Shown in pieces: positions 17,301 through 25,877 of a stretch of DNA of 64,000 bases (positions are counted from its first letter, which is position 1; the number at the start of each line of letters is the position of its first letter). The DNA is taken from assembly GCF_001547895.1 (NCBI RefSeq), contig NZ_AP014627.1:5954001-6018000 (forward strand). Direction: 5' to 3'. The stretch is from Pseudomonas sp. Os17. Lineage in GTDB: Bacteria > Pseudomonadota > Gammaproteobacteria > Pseudomonadales > Pseudomonadaceae. The translations under genes and the position numbers were made by a program. The notes under the pieces are model-generated. The model saw only the letters and a program-made list of their open reading frames with translations, ran no database searches and was not told where the DNA came from.

Positions 17301-17332
17301 ACGCAGGCCCGCCCAGGGCCTGCGTTTTTTTT
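17301..17332 (+). terminator. Strong Rho-independent terminator after the MFS gene
   Basis: ACGCAGGCCC and GGGCCTGCGT form a 10-bp stem with a 5-base loop, followed by eight T residues. Confidence 0.92.
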
Positions 17333-17378
17333 ATCTGCTTGTGCCCCCTTTTGTTTTTCCACACTCGGAGATCGTCCC

Positions 17379-19001
17379 ATGACGCTGGGTAACCTGAGCA
17401 TCGCCAAGCGCGCCGTGATCAGCTTCGGCGTGATTGCCCTGCTGGTCCTGCTGCAGGGGCTGTTCGCCCTCAAGCAAGTGGCCGAAGTCCGCGCCACCGG
17501 CCAACACACCGAAAACATTTCCCTGCCCAGCACCCGCTACCTGGGAGAAGTGCGCGACTACGTGCTGAGCATCCGCGTGCTGAGCCTACGCATGGCCCTC
17601 AACCGTGAACCCAAAGTGCTGGAAAGCACCATTGCCCGCCTGCATCAGGTGCAAGCCTGGCTCGACCAGGCCCTGGCCAGGTTCGCGCCGCTGGTAGGCG
17701 ATCACAACCGGGTGCAGTACGAGACATTCCTCGCCACGGTCAAGAGCTACCAACAGGCCCTGGCCGAGTACGAAGCCCTGTCCCGGGACAATCGCAGCAG
17801 CGAGATGACGGCCCTGCTCAACGGCAAGATCCAGGATTACTCGACCCAGACCGGCGACCAGTTCACCGAACTGATGAACCTGACCGCCGAGGAAGTCAGC
17901 CAGTCGGCCCAGCGTGCCGACGCGCTGTACACCCAGGTCAAAGTCACGGTGATCGGCGCCCTGCTGGCCGTCGCCGTGCTGACCCTGTGCCTGGCCTGGC
18001 TGCTGATTCGCAGCATCGTCATGCCCATCCGCCAGGCCGTGGGCGTGGCCGAGCAAGTGGCCGCCGGTGATCTCAGCCGCCCGATCCACAGCGAGGGCAG
18101 CGATGAAACCGCGCGCCTGCTCAAGGCCCTGGCCAGCATGCAGGCCAGCCTGCGTGAAACCCTGCAACTGATCAGCAGCACCTCGACCCAACTGGCCGCC
18201 GCCGCGCAACAGATGAGCCAGAGCACCCACCAGGACTCCAGCCGCCTGCAGCAGCAACACAACGAAATCGAGCAAGCGGCCACCGCGGTCAACGAGATGA
18301 CCGCGGCCGTCGAGGAAGTGGCGCGCAACGCGGTGTCCACCTCCGACACCACCCGCCAGTCCACCGCCCAGGCCGCCCAGGGACAGACCCGGGTGATCGA
18401 GACCCTGGACTCGATCCAGGCCATGAGCAGCGATGTCGGCACCGCCCTGCAGCAAGTGCAGACCCTGGCCGAGCAGTCACGGGAAATCGGCAAGGTGCTG
18501 GACGTGATCCGCGCCATTGCCGAACAGACCAACCTGCTGGCCCTGAACGCCGCCATCGAGGCCGCGCGGGCTGGGGAAGCCGGGCGTGGTTTTGCCGTAG
18601 TGGCAGACGAAGTGCGGGCCCTGGCCCATCGCACCCAGCAGTCGACCCAGGAAATCGAACAGATGATCGGCCGGGTCCAGGGCGACACCGACAGCGTGGT
18701 GCAGTCCATGCACGGCAACAGTCAGCGGGTGGCCCAGACCCTGTCCATCGCCGAACAGGCCGGGCTGGCCCTGGGGGAAATCACCCGGGCCATGGAGCAG
18801 ATCCACGAGCGCAACCTGGTGATCGCCAGTGCCTCGGAAGAACAGGCCCAGGTGGCCCGTGAAGTGGACCGCAACCTGCTGAACATCCGCGACCTGTCCC
18901 TGGAAAGCGCCGATGCCGCCACGCGCACCAACGCCACCAGCCAGGAGCTGTCGCACCTGGCGGCCGGCCTGCAGAACCTGGTGGTGCGCTTCCGCTTCTG
19001 A
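17379..19001 (+). CDS. Methyl-accepting chemotaxis protein (PcaY-like candidate)
   Basis: A 540-residue chemoreceptor. TM1 lies at about 12-30, a periplasmic four-helix-bundle ligand domain at about 31-188, TM2 at about 189-212 ([20 protein letters not shown]), HAMP at about 213-265, then the signalling hairpin with tip [35 protein letters not shown]. The length and layout match P. putida PcaY_PP, which senses quinate, shikimate and protocatechuate-like compounds. The position between the importer and the other catabolic genes supports a similar ligand, though the specificity is inferred. Confidence 0.85.
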   Translation: MTLGNLSIAKRAVISFGVIALLVLLQGLFALKQVAEVRATGQHTENISLPSTRYLGEVRDYVLSIRVLSLRMALNREPKVLESTIARLHQVQAWLDQALARFAPLVGDHNRVQYETFLATVKSYQQALAEYEALSRDNRSSEMTALLNGKIQDYSTQTGDQFTELMNLTAEEVSQSAQRADALYTQVKVTVIGALLAVAVLTLCLAWLLIRSIVMPIRQAVGVAEQVAAGDLSRPIHSEGSDETARLLKALASMQASLRETLQLISSTSTQLAAAAQQMSQSTHQDSSRLQQQHNEIEQAATAVNEMTAAVEEVARNAVSTSDTTRQSTAQAAQGQTRVIETLDSIQAMSSDVGTALQQVQTLAEQSREIGKVLDVIRAIAEQTNLLALNAAIEAARAGEAGRGFAVVADEVRALAHRTQQSTQEIEQMIGRVQGDTDSVVQSMHGNSQRVAQTLSIAEQAGLALGEITRAMEQIHERNLVIASASEEQAQVAREVDRNLLNIRDLSLESADAATRTNATSQELSHLAAGLQNLVVRFRF

Positions 19002-19007
19002 GCCGTC

Positions 19008-19892
19008 TCAGCGGCGGCGTTGCTGCCAGGCCGCCGCCAGCCCGCTGAGGCAGATCACGGCGATGCCCACTTGGGTAATCCCATCCGGCGTGTGGCTGAA
19101 CAGCAGCCAGCCCAGCAGCCCGGCAAAGACAATCTGGCAATAGCCGAAGGGCGCCAACAGCGCCGGTGCCGCATGGCGAAAGGCCTGGGTCAGGAACAGG
19201 TGGGCGCACATGCCACAGGCCCCCAGCGCCAGCATCAGCACGCCATGGACAATCCCCGGGGTCTGCCAGAAGAACGGCACCAGCGCCGTCATCACCAGGG
19301 TGTTGCACAACCCGGCGAAGAAGTTGCTGGTGGTGGGGCTGTCGTGCTCGGCCAGCTTGCGGGTCAGCAGTTGATAGAAGCAGAAGAACAGCGCCGAACA
19401 GAACGGCAGCAGCACCGCCGGCGTGAAGAGTTCACCGCCCGGGTGGACGATGATCAGCACCCCGACAAAACCGCAGATCACCGCCAGCCACTGGCCGCGG
19501 GTCACCTGCTCGCCGAGCAAGGGCACCGACAACGCGGTGACCAGCACCGGCGCGAGAAAGTTGACCGCCGTCGCCTCGGCCAGGGGGATGAACAGCAGCG
19601 CCGAGGTGAACAGCAAGCTGGTGCTGAGCAGGCACAAGGCCCGCAGCACTTGCAGCAGCGGTCGCTTGCTGCGCAGCACCCGCAGGCCGGATTGCGGCAG
19701 GAAGATCCCGGCCATCAGCAAGGTGTGGACCAGGTATCGGGCCCAGACCACCATGATCACCGGGAAGAACCCCGAGAGGTATTTGGACAGGGCATCGTGG
19801 CTGGCGAACAGGAAGGTCGCCAGGACGATCAGCAGGATGCCCTTGAAAGGCTGATTGATCCCGGAAAGGGGCGTGCTGCGGGTCATGGGCAT
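19008..19892 (-). CDS. DMT-superfamily (EamA) transporter
   Basis: A 294-residue protein with ten hydrophobic segments and two EamA repeats: about 18-150 (ending GVLIIVHPGG) and 155-290. LLIVLATFLFASHDALSKYL is the typical first helix of this branch. EamA proteins usually export metabolites. It is on the same strand as, and downstream of, the TIM-barrel gene, but a REP pair separates them, so co-transcription is uncertain. The substrate is unknown. Confidence 0.82.
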   Translation of the reverse strand: MPMTRSTPLSGINQPFKGILLIVLATFLFASHDALSKYLSGFFPVIMVVWARYLVHTLLMAGIFLPQSGLRVLRSKRPLLQVLRALCLLSTSLLFTSALLFIPLAEATAVNFLAPVLVTALSVPLLGEQVTRGQWLAVICGFVGVLIIVHPGGELFTPAVLLPFCSALFFCFYQLLTRKLAEHDSPTTSNFFAGLCNTLVMTALVPFFWQTPGIVHGVLMLALGACGMCAHLFLTQAFRHAAPALLAPFGYCQIVFAGLLGWLLFSHTPDGITQVGIAVICLSGLAAAWQQRRR

Positions 19893-19916
19893 TCCTTGAA
19901 GGTGATTGAAGACACA

Positions 19917-19975
19917 GCTTCGCCGGCAAGCTGGCTCCTAGCGGGTATTTGTAGGAGCCGGCTTGCCGGCGAAAG
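19917..19975. repeat. REP pair (REPIN-like)
   Basis: CTTCGCCGGCAAGCTGGCTCCTA and inverted TAGGAGCCGGCTTGCCGGCGAAAG, 12 bases apart. As RNA it would form a long hairpin between the TIM-barrel and DMT genes. Confidence 0.85.
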
Positions 19976-19988
19976 CCCTCCCGCCCAC

Positions 19989-20804
19989 TCAGGTCCTGGC
20001 CAGCAGCGCGCGAGTTGCATCCAGCGCCATCTGTGCCCGCTGCAAGGCACTCACGCCCTGTTCGAGCAATTGCACCGTGGGAATTTCCAAGCTCAGGGGC
20101 AACTCCGGCGGCAGACACTTGAGCAACCCCGCCAGATCACAATCGCCCTGCCCCGGAAAGCGCCGCTCGTTACGGGCCTGGCGCAGGATCTCCTGCATGT
20201 CGTCCGGCCGTGGCCCGGCCACGTCGCACAACTGCGCGTAACGCAGGCGCGCCGGATCAACCTTGGCCAGGTCCGCCAGACGCGACCCCGAACGGTCGAA
20301 ATGGAAGGCGTCCACCAGCACGCAGCCATTGTCACGACCGGCGTTTTCCACCACCCGCACGGCCTGCTCCAGGTTGCGCGCGTCGGTCCAGGGCATGAAC
20401 TCCAGGTGCGGGTGCAACCCGTACTGCCGCGCCAGATCGCACAGGGCGGCGAAGTTGTCGGTCATGCGCGCCTCGTCCGGGTCATTGCCCGCCACCAGCA
20501 ACTCGCTGGCGGCGAACTCGGCGCCCACCGCCAGCAGCGCTTCGAAGTCCCCCACCCGGGTCTGCGGCTTGAGCCGCAGGATCTCCACATCCAGCACCCG
20601 CACGCCGCTATCGCGCAGGCGCGCCAGGGTCTGGCGACGCAAGCCGGCATCCGCCACCAGCGGGAAGTGATGCTCCTCCGGGGTCGCCGGTTCCAGGCGC
20701 AGGCCGACATGGCTGTAGCCGGCCCGGGCCGCCACCTCCACCATCTCCGGTGGTGACAGCTCCAGCACGGTCAGGCTGGCCAGGGAAAAAATCCGTTCAC
20801 TCAT
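19989..20804 (-). CDS. QuiC-like TIM-barrel metalloenzyme (xylose isomerase-like fold)
   Basis: A 271-residue protein of the sugar phosphate isomerase/epimerase (AP endonuclease 2) superfamily. Its putative metal ligands E135 (HLEFMPW), D165 (LVDAFHF), Q191 (AQLCD) and E240 (LSLEI) sit at almost the same positions as the E134/D165/Q191/E239 set of QuiC in this window. It also shares RRFPGQGDCDL with QuiC's RCFPGQGEFDL. It starts 7 bases after the dehydrogenase stop, so the two act together. A dehydratase or isomerase on a shikimate- or cyclitol-like compound is likely; the actual substrate is unknown. Confidence 0.82.
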   Translation of the reverse strand: MSERIFSLASLTVLELSPPEMVEVAARAGYSHVGLRLEPATPEEHHFPLVADAGLRRQTLARLRDSGVRVLDVEILRLKPQTRVGDFEALLAVGAEFAASELLVAGNDPDEARMTDNFAALCDLARQYGLHPHLEFMPWTDARNLEQAVRVVENAGRDNGCVLVDAFHFDRSGSRLADLAKVDPARLRYAQLCDVAGPRPDDMQEILRQARNERRFPGQGDCDLAGLLKCLPPELPLSLEIPTVQLLEQGVSALQRAQMALDATRALLART

Positions 20805-20811
20805 CAGTCGT

Positions 20812-21864
20812 TCACTCAATCGGGGTTGGGGTGCAGGCGCGACCCGTGGCCGCGGCCTGGCGAATCGCCTCGACCAACGCCAGGGTGCGCGCGGCATCGG
20901 CGGCGCTGACCAGGGGCGCGACTTCGCCGCGGACGACTTGGACGAAGTGCAGCAATTGCAAGCGCAGGGCCTCGCCCGGCTCGAAGACCTCCTGCTGCAT
21001 CAGCAAGGGTTGATGCCAACCCTCCCCGGCTTCGGCGTAATGCCAGTGCTTGAGCTGGGGAATGCTCAGCGCGCCCTCGGTGCCGGCCAGCAGGTAGCAA
21101 GGCTGGTCGGCCTGACGCGGATACACCGGGTTCTCCCCGGCATCCAGCTCCCAACTCCAGGGCGCGGCCGCGGCATCGGAACCGGTCAGGCTGCCCAAGG
21201 CGCCGCTGTCGAACTGCAGCAGCACCGCGGCGCAATCTTCGTTGGCGTAGCCGCGCACGCTGTTGCTGGTGATGGCCTGCACTTGTCGCACTTCGCCACA
21301 CAGGTGGCGCAGCAGGTCCAGGTCGTGGATCAGGTTGGTCAGCAACATGCCGGCCCCGGCCTCGCGGCGCCAGGGAATATCGAAGTAGCTCTCGGGTTTG
21401 CGCAACTGCCAGAGCGCGGTGACGTTGGTCAGGCGGCCCAGGGCGCCGCTGTGCACCAAAGCATGGGCGCGGGCGATCAATGGATTGTGGCGCCGGTGGT
21501 GGCCCACTAGCACCGGCACGCCCGTGTTGCGCGATGCCGCCACCAGCTCGCGTACTTCATCCAGGTGCACGCCCACCGGTTTTTCCAGCAGCACCGGCAC
21601 GCCTGCGGCCAGGCAATCCAGGGCAGTGCTGACGTGAAGATTGTTGGGATTGGCGACGATCACCGCGTCCGGGCGAATGTCCTCCAGCAGGGTTCGGTGA
21701 TCGCTGAAATGCGGCACCTGCCATTGCGCGGCGACGGCGAAGGCCTCGGGGCCGGGATCGGCCACGGCACACAGCCGGGCCTCGGCCAGGGTCTTGAGGT
21801 GCTGGTAGTGCTGCTGCCCCATGTTGCCGACGCCGATCAGGGCAATGCGCAGTGGCGAGTTCAA
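20812..21864 (-). CDS. Gfo/Idh/MocA-family NAD(P)-dependent dehydrogenase
   Basis: A 350-residue oxidoreductase. The Rossmann start RIALIGVGNMGQQHYQHL, the PNNLHVSTALDCLAAGVPVLLEKPVG block carrying the E-K-P motif, and GAGMLLTNLIHDLDLLRHLCGE (D-x-x-x-H catalytic region) define the family, which oxidises sugars, inositols and dihydrodiols. The start appears to be TTG, with AGAGGA seven bases upstream. It heads an operon with the QuiC-like barrel protein. A one-mismatch copy of the shared palindrome lies 92 bases upstream. Confidence 0.85.
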   Translation of the reverse strand: MNSPLRIALIGVGNMGQQHYQHLKTLAEARLCAVADPGPEAFAVAAQWQVPHFSDHRTLLEDIRPDAVIVANPNNLHVSTALDCLAAGVPVLLEKPVGVHLDEVRELVAASRNTGVPVLVGHHRRHNPLIARAHALVHSGALGRLTNVTALWQLRKPESYFDIPWRREAGAGMLLTNLIHDLDLLRHLCGEVRQVQAITSNSVRGYANEDCAAVLLQFDSGALGSLTGSDAAAAPWSWELDAGENPVYPRQADQPCYLLAGTEGALSIPQLKHWHYAEAGEGWHQPLLMQQEVFEPGEALRLQLLHFVQVVRGEVAPLVSAADAARTLALVEAIRQAAATGRACTPTPIE

Positions 21865-21913
21865 TGGAAGATCCTCTTGTGATTGTTATAGGGACGATGA
21901 ATTCCAAATATTT

Positions 21914-21970
21914 AGAACCCAGTTCCATTTTCATACAAGAGGGATAAAAAATACCGTCCGATTATCGAAC
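21914..21970 (-). promoter_or_regulatory. Control region of the dehydrogenase operon, with palindrome copy 3
   Basis: GTCCGATTATCGAAC (21956-21970) differs by one base from the aroQ and quiC copies. Downstream, in the direction of transcription, TTGTAT and TAAATA form weak promoter boxes 18 bases apart. The spacer holds the inverted repeat GAAC-nnn-GTTC (21914-21924). Confidence 0.55.
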
Positions 21971-21994
21971 GGCTTTGTGCCGAGCCGAGGCTCG

Positions 21995-22442
21995 TGTAGC
22001 CGCTGCCGCAGGCTGCGAACGGCTGTGCAACAGACGCGGCGATATCAAGGCCACCACCCGCCCGACGGGAGATCGCCAGGCAAGGCCCTGCGGGCCTTTG
22101 CGCAGCCTCGCAGGCTCGGCAGCGGCTACAGAGGGCATACCGAAGCCTATGTAGCCGCTGCCGCAGGCTGCGAACGGCTGTGCAACAGACGCGGCGGTAT
22201 CAAGGCCACCACCTGTTCGGCGGGAGATCACCAGGCAAGGCCCTGCGGGCCTTTGCGCAGCCTCGCAGGCTCGGCAGCGGCTACAGAGGACATACCGAAG
22301 CCTTTGTAGCCGCTGCCGCAGGCTGCGAACGGCTGTGCAACAGACGCGGCGATATCAAGGCCACCACCCGCCCGACGGTAGATCGCCAGGCAAGGCCCTG
22401 CGGGCCTTTGCGCAGCCTCGCAAGCTCGGCAGCGGCTACAGG
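21995..22442. repeat. Tandem array of three 155-bp REP-pair units
   Basis: Three nearly identical units begin at 21995, 22150 and 22305, each opening TGTAGCCGCTGCCGCAGGCTGCG and closing with the inverted GGCAGCGGCTACA. The spacer between the REPs is also conserved (GGCTGTGCAACAGACGCGGCG). The few differences cluster in the middle (for example CACCTGTTCGGCGGG in unit 2). The iclR stop codon TAG at 22436-22438 is inside the last REP. Confidence 0.92.
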
Positions 22443-23215
22443 TTGAACAGTTCGGAAGCCTGGCTGGCGGCCGACAGCTCTTCGGCAAAGCGCAGCAGCA
22501 ACGGCGCCAGTTGGTGCAGCCGCGCCAACGGCAGGCGCGCGCTGGGGCCGGCGATGCTGAGCACGCCCACCACCCGGCCATCGATGGGATGACGCACCAC
22601 GGCGGCAATCGCCGAGGTGCCGACCGCCGAACTTTCCTCGACCCAGGCGTAGCCCTGCTCGCGGGCCAGGCGCAGGCGTTCGAGCAACTCGATGTTCGAG
22701 CGCGGTGCATTGGGCCCCAGGTCCGCCGGGGGCTCCACGCCCTGGCGCTCCACCAGCGACAAGGCCTCGGCATCGCTCAGGGTGGCCAGCCAGGCATGCC
22801 CGGAAGCGGTATAGAACAGCGGCGCCTCGCGGCCCATGTCCGGGTCGTAGCGCAGGCCGGAACGGGCGCCCTGGGACTTGGCGATCCAGGTCTGGCGCTC
22901 GCCCTCGATCACGCCCAGGCGCACCAGCTCGCCGGCCTCCTGGGCCAGCCGATCGAGCACCGGCTGGACAATGTCGGCGCCGCTGACCGCAAGGTAGCGA
23001 AAGCCCATGGCCACCAGCCGGGTGGACAGCTGGTAGCGCAGGTTGTCCGGGTTCTGGCGCACATAGCCCAGGCGAATCAACTCCGCCAGCAGGCGATGGG
23101 TTGCACTTTTGGGGATCTCCAGCTGTTCCGCCAGGGTCTGCAGGGGCAGGCCGCGGGGGTCACCGGTAAGACGTTCGAGAACGCTGAAGACGCGTTCGAT
23201 TTGACTGCCAGCCAT
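22436..23215 (-). CDS. IclR-family transcriptional regulator
   Basis: A 259-residue IclR-type protein. The N-terminal winged helix-turn-helix (about 5-65: LPLQTLAEQLEIPKSATHRLLAELIRLGYV) is followed by the effector domain (about 75-250: SGHAWLATLSDAEA, AAVVRHPIDGRVVGVLSIAGPS). It is a strong candidate for the GTTCGATTATCGAAC sites in this window, because the related PcaR site is an IclR-family target. A 12-of-15 match to that site (23283-23297) lies before this gene and may give autoregulation. The start MAGSQIE is the usual family start. Confidence 0.85.
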   Translation of the reverse strand: MAGSQIERVFSVLERLTGDPRGLPLQTLAEQLEIPKSATHRLLAELIRLGYVRQNPDNLRYQLSTRLVAMGFRYLAVSGADIVQPVLDRLAQEAGELVRLGVIEGERQTWIAKSQGARSGLRYDPDMGREAPLFYTASGHAWLATLSDAEALSLVERQGVEPPADLGPNAPRSNIELLERLRLAREQGYAWVEESSAVGTSAIAAVVRHPIDGRVVGVLSIAGPSARLPLARLHQLAPLLLRFAEELSAASQASELFNL

Positions 23216-23282
23216 GGTCGGGTCCCGACAAAATTTGGCCGATTCTAGTGACAACGGGCCGGTTGGGGAACTGCGCGGCAGG

Positions 23283-23297
23283 GTTCGATTACCGCCC
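23283..23297. promoter_or_regulatory. Degenerate palindrome copy 4 (iclR / aldo-keto reductase)
   Basis: GTTCGATTACCGCCC keeps one arm of the operator and matches 12 of 15 bases. It is in the divergent region between iclR and the aldo-keto reductase gene, so it could serve either. Confidence 0.35.
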
Positions 23298-23526
23298 AGA
23301 ATCGACGCGGCCGGACCCGGGGCCCGGCACAACGCCTTGTGCGCAGGTTAGCCGAGCCCGTATATTTTTTGGAACCACCTTCCACAAATCCAGCATCCAG
23401 CGACTGCGCCACAGCCCTATTGGCCGGGCATCGTCCGACCGAGCGTGCTGTACGCCCCTCAACCGCCGGCCACCGCCCCGACCTGTCGCCCCCGGCTGCG
23501 CTGCTTTATCCACAGGGAGATTGCCC

Positions 23527-24375
23527 ATGCCTCACACCCTAGATTGCCCGGTCCTGACCCACAGTGGCCTGCACATGCCCAAGCTCGGCCTGGGCACCTG
23601 GCCGATGCTCGATCTGGAATGCACCCGCGCCGTGGAACAGGCCCTGGAGCTGGGTTACCGGCACATCGACACGGCCCAGGCCTACCACAACGAAGAAGCC
23701 GTGGGCCTGGCCCTGGCCAATAGCGCGGTCCCCCGGGAGCAGATCCACGTCACCACCAAGGTCTGGTGGGACCAGTTGCAGCCCGATGCCATGCGCCACT
23801 CGCTGGAGCGTAGCCTGAAAGCCCTGCGCAGCGACTACGTCGACCTGTTCCACATCCACTGGCCCGCCAGCGACTGGGAGCTGGAGCGCAGCATCGACAC
23901 CCTGGTGTCGTTCAAGGAACAAGGCTGGGTGAAGCACATTGGCGTGGCCAACTTTCCCCTGGCCCTGCTGCGCCGGGTGGTCGAGGAATTGGGCGCGCCG
24001 TTGTCGGCGATCCAGGTGGAGTACCACGTGCTGCTGGGGCAGCGCGGCCTGCTGGATTACGCCCGCGAACGCGACATGGTGCTGACCGCCTATACCCCGC
24101 TGGCGCGCAACAAGGTTTCAGAGGTGGCCGAGATCCAGCAGATCGCCGCCAAGCACGGCGTGTTGCCGACCCAGGTGGCGCTCAAATGGTTGCTGGACCA
24201 GGACAACGTCGCGGCGATCCCCAAGGCCAGCAGCCGGGCCAACCAACTGGCCAACCTGGACTCCCTGAAGATTCGCCTGGACGATGCAGACCGGGCGCTG
24301 ATCGCCGCCCTGCCCAAGGATCAGCGTCAGGTCAGTCCGGACTTCGCTCCGGCCTGGGACGCTTGCGACCACTGA
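23527..24375 (+). CDS. Aldo-keto reductase
   Basis: A 282-residue NADPH-dependent aldo-keto reductase of the 2,5-diketogluconate reductase type. The catalytic tetrad is visible: D48 and Y53 (HIDTAQAYHNE), K78 (TTKVWW) and H111 (FHIHWP). The C-terminal nucleotide segment AAIPKASSRANQLANL is intact. I chose the ATG at 23527 with AGGGAG upstream; the frame is open before it but has no family residues. It diverges from iclR and converges with pcaG. A role with the neighbouring cyclic-acid genes is possible but unproven. Confidence 0.85.
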   Translation: MPHTLDCPVLTHSGLHMPKLGLGTWPMLDLECTRAVEQALELGYRHIDTAQAYHNEEAVGLALANSAVPREQIHVTTKVWWDQLQPDAMRHSLERSLKALRSDYVDLFHIHWPASDWELERSIDTLVSFKEQGWVKHIGVANFPLALLRRVVEELGAPLSAIQVEYHVLLGQRGLLDYARERDMVLTAYTPLARNKVSEVAEIQQIAAKHGVLPTQVALKWLLDQDNVAAIPKASSRANQLANLDSLKIRLDDADRALIAALPKDQRQVSPDFAPAWDACDH

Positions 24376-24434
24376 TGCCCACCCCACGGCGCGGCGTCAG
24401 GGAAAGGTTTCTGGAGGGGCGGCCCGGCGATGTT

Positions 24435-25040
24435 TCAGAAGTCGAAGAATACCGTCTCGCCCTCACCCTGAATGCGGATGTCGAAACGGTAGGCGCGCTG
24501 GCCATTGATCTCGCAAGGATGGGCCAGCAGGGTTTCCCGGCGCTGCGGCTGCTCGATCAGGTTCAGCACCGGGCACTGGGCGTTGGCCTCCGGCTCATCG
24601 GCAAAGTACAGCCGGGTGTGCAGGTGGATATTGATCCCCCGGGCAAACAGCGACAGGTTGATGTGCGGCGCCATGGGCACCCCGGCAGCGTTCTTCACCA
24701 CCCCGGGCTTGACCGTGTTGAGGGTCCATTCCCCGGCATCGAAGGTGGTGGCGGTGCGGCCAAAGCAGTTGAACGGCTTTTCGGTGTCGAACACCGGGTC
24801 GTAGACCCCGGCAGAATCGGCCTGCCAGAACTCCAGGAAGGAATCGCGCACCAGGTGGCCGTTGCCGTCGTACACATGGCCGATCAGCAGGATCCGTTCG
24901 CCCGGCGCATCGGGCTTGGCCATCTGGTTCCAGATTTCCTCGGGGCGGGTCGGGTTACCCGCCGCCGCCAGGGCCAGGCCGATGTGCACATAGGGGCCGG
25001 CCGTTTGCGAGGGGGTTTCAGGCAGCAGTTGAACAGGCAT
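24435..25040 (-). CDS. pcaG: Protocatechuate 3,4-dioxygenase alpha subunit
   Basis: A 201-residue alpha subunit of the non-haem iron(III) dioxygenase that cleaves protocatechuate to beta-carboxymuconate. LLPETPSQTAGPYVHIGLAL at the start and HINLSLFARGINIHLHTRLYF in the barrel are typical. The alpha subunit lacks the iron ligands, which are in PcaH. It follows pcaH by 10 bases on the same strand, with GAGGAG before the ATG. Confidence 0.95.
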   Translation of the reverse strand: MPVQLLPETPSQTAGPYVHIGLALAAAGNPTRPEEIWNQMAKPDAPGERILLIGHVYDGNGHLVRDSFLEFWQADSAGVYDPVFDTEKPFNCFGRTATTFDAGEWTLNTVKPGVVKNAAGVPMAPHINLSLFARGINIHLHTRLYFADEPEANAQCPVLNLIEQPQRRETLLAHPCEINGQRAYRFDIRIQGEGETVFFDF

Positions 25041-25050
25041 GGCGGGCTCC

Positions 25051-25770
25051 TCAGCAGTTTTCGAAGTGGGTCTTGCGCTGGCCGCGCAACACGATGTCGA
25101 AGCGGTAGGCCAGGCAGTCCATGGGATTGGCGTTGCCCATGTCCAGGCGCGCGATCAGGCTTTGCACCGCATCCGGATTGGCGATGGACTTGACGATCGG
25201 GCACAGCGGAATCAAGGGATCGCCTTCGAAATACAGCTGGGTGATCAAGCGCGTGGCAATCGACGGACCGCTGATGGAGAAGTGGATATGCGCCGGGCGC
25301 CAGTCGTTGGGGCCGTTGCGCCATGGGTAGGGGCCGGGCTTGATGGTGCGGAAGCTGTAGTAGCCGTCGCGGTCGGTCAGGGCCCGGCCGACGCCGCCGA
25401 AGTTCGGGTCCAGGGGCGCCAGGTAGCGGTCGTTCTTGTGCCGGTAACGGCCGCCGGCGTTGGCTTGCCACATCTCCACCAGGGTGTGGGGAATGGGTTT
25501 GCCGTACTGGTCGCAGACCCGCCCGGAAACGATGATCCGCTCCCCTACCGGCAAGCCGCCGTTATTGAAGTTGAGCAACAGGTCGTTATCGAAGCGCCCG
25601 GTGCGCAGGTGGGAAAAGTCCGGGCCGCTGGTTTCGCTCAGCGATTGCGGAATGCTCACCAGCGCCTGGCGCGGCGAGCGGGCAACGGAGGTCTTGTAGT
25701 CGGGGGTCAGGGCCTTGGGGTGCCAATTACGGTCGCGAATCACGAAGCGACTGCTGTCTGCATCAGACAT
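25051..25770 (-). CDS. pcaH: Protocatechuate 3,4-dioxygenase beta subunit
   Basis: A 239-residue iron-binding beta subunit. The iron ligands are present as Y109 (GGRYRH), Y148 (GPYPW), H161 and H163 ([10 protein letters not shown]), matching the known Tyr-Tyr-His-His set. Together with PcaG it opens the ring of protocatechuate, the product of QuiC in this window. The gene lies downstream of pcaQ on the same strand. A PcaQ-type binding site is 92 bases upstream, and CAGGAG precedes the ATG. Confidence 0.96.
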   Translation of the reverse strand: MSDADSSRFVIRDRNWHPKALTPDYKTSVARSPRQALVSIPQSLSETSGPDFSHLRTGRFDNDLLLNFNNGGLPVGERIIVSGRVCDQYGKPIPHTLVEMWQANAGGRYRHKNDRYLAPLDPNFGGVGRALTDRDGYYSFRTIKPGPYPWRNGPNDWRPAHIHFSISGPSIATRLITQLYFEGDPLIPLCPIVKSIANPDAVQSLIARLDMGNANPMDCLAYRFDIVLRGQRKTHFENC

Positions 25771-25861
25771 GTCGTTCTCCTGTTGTTTGATTTATGGAGC
25801 GCAGCGGGTGCAGTTTCAAACAAATCAGGAGCGCGGAAAATTGAAATGCCGCCCTCAACCC

Positions 25862-25877
25862 ATAACCAAATGGTTAT
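25862..25877. promoter_or_regulatory. PcaQ-type binding site
   Basis: ATAACCA-AA-TGGTTAT is a perfect inverted repeat. It matches the first half and the GGTTA core of the ATAACC-N4-GGTTAA motif described for PcaQ in rhizobia. It overlaps the pcaQ stop codon and sits in the right place to activate pcaHG. Confidence 0.75.

Noticed and set aside
21821..22446. Short repetitive frames across the REP array
   Set aside because: They repeat the same peptide because the DNA is a tandem repeat; no ribosome site and no homology recognised.
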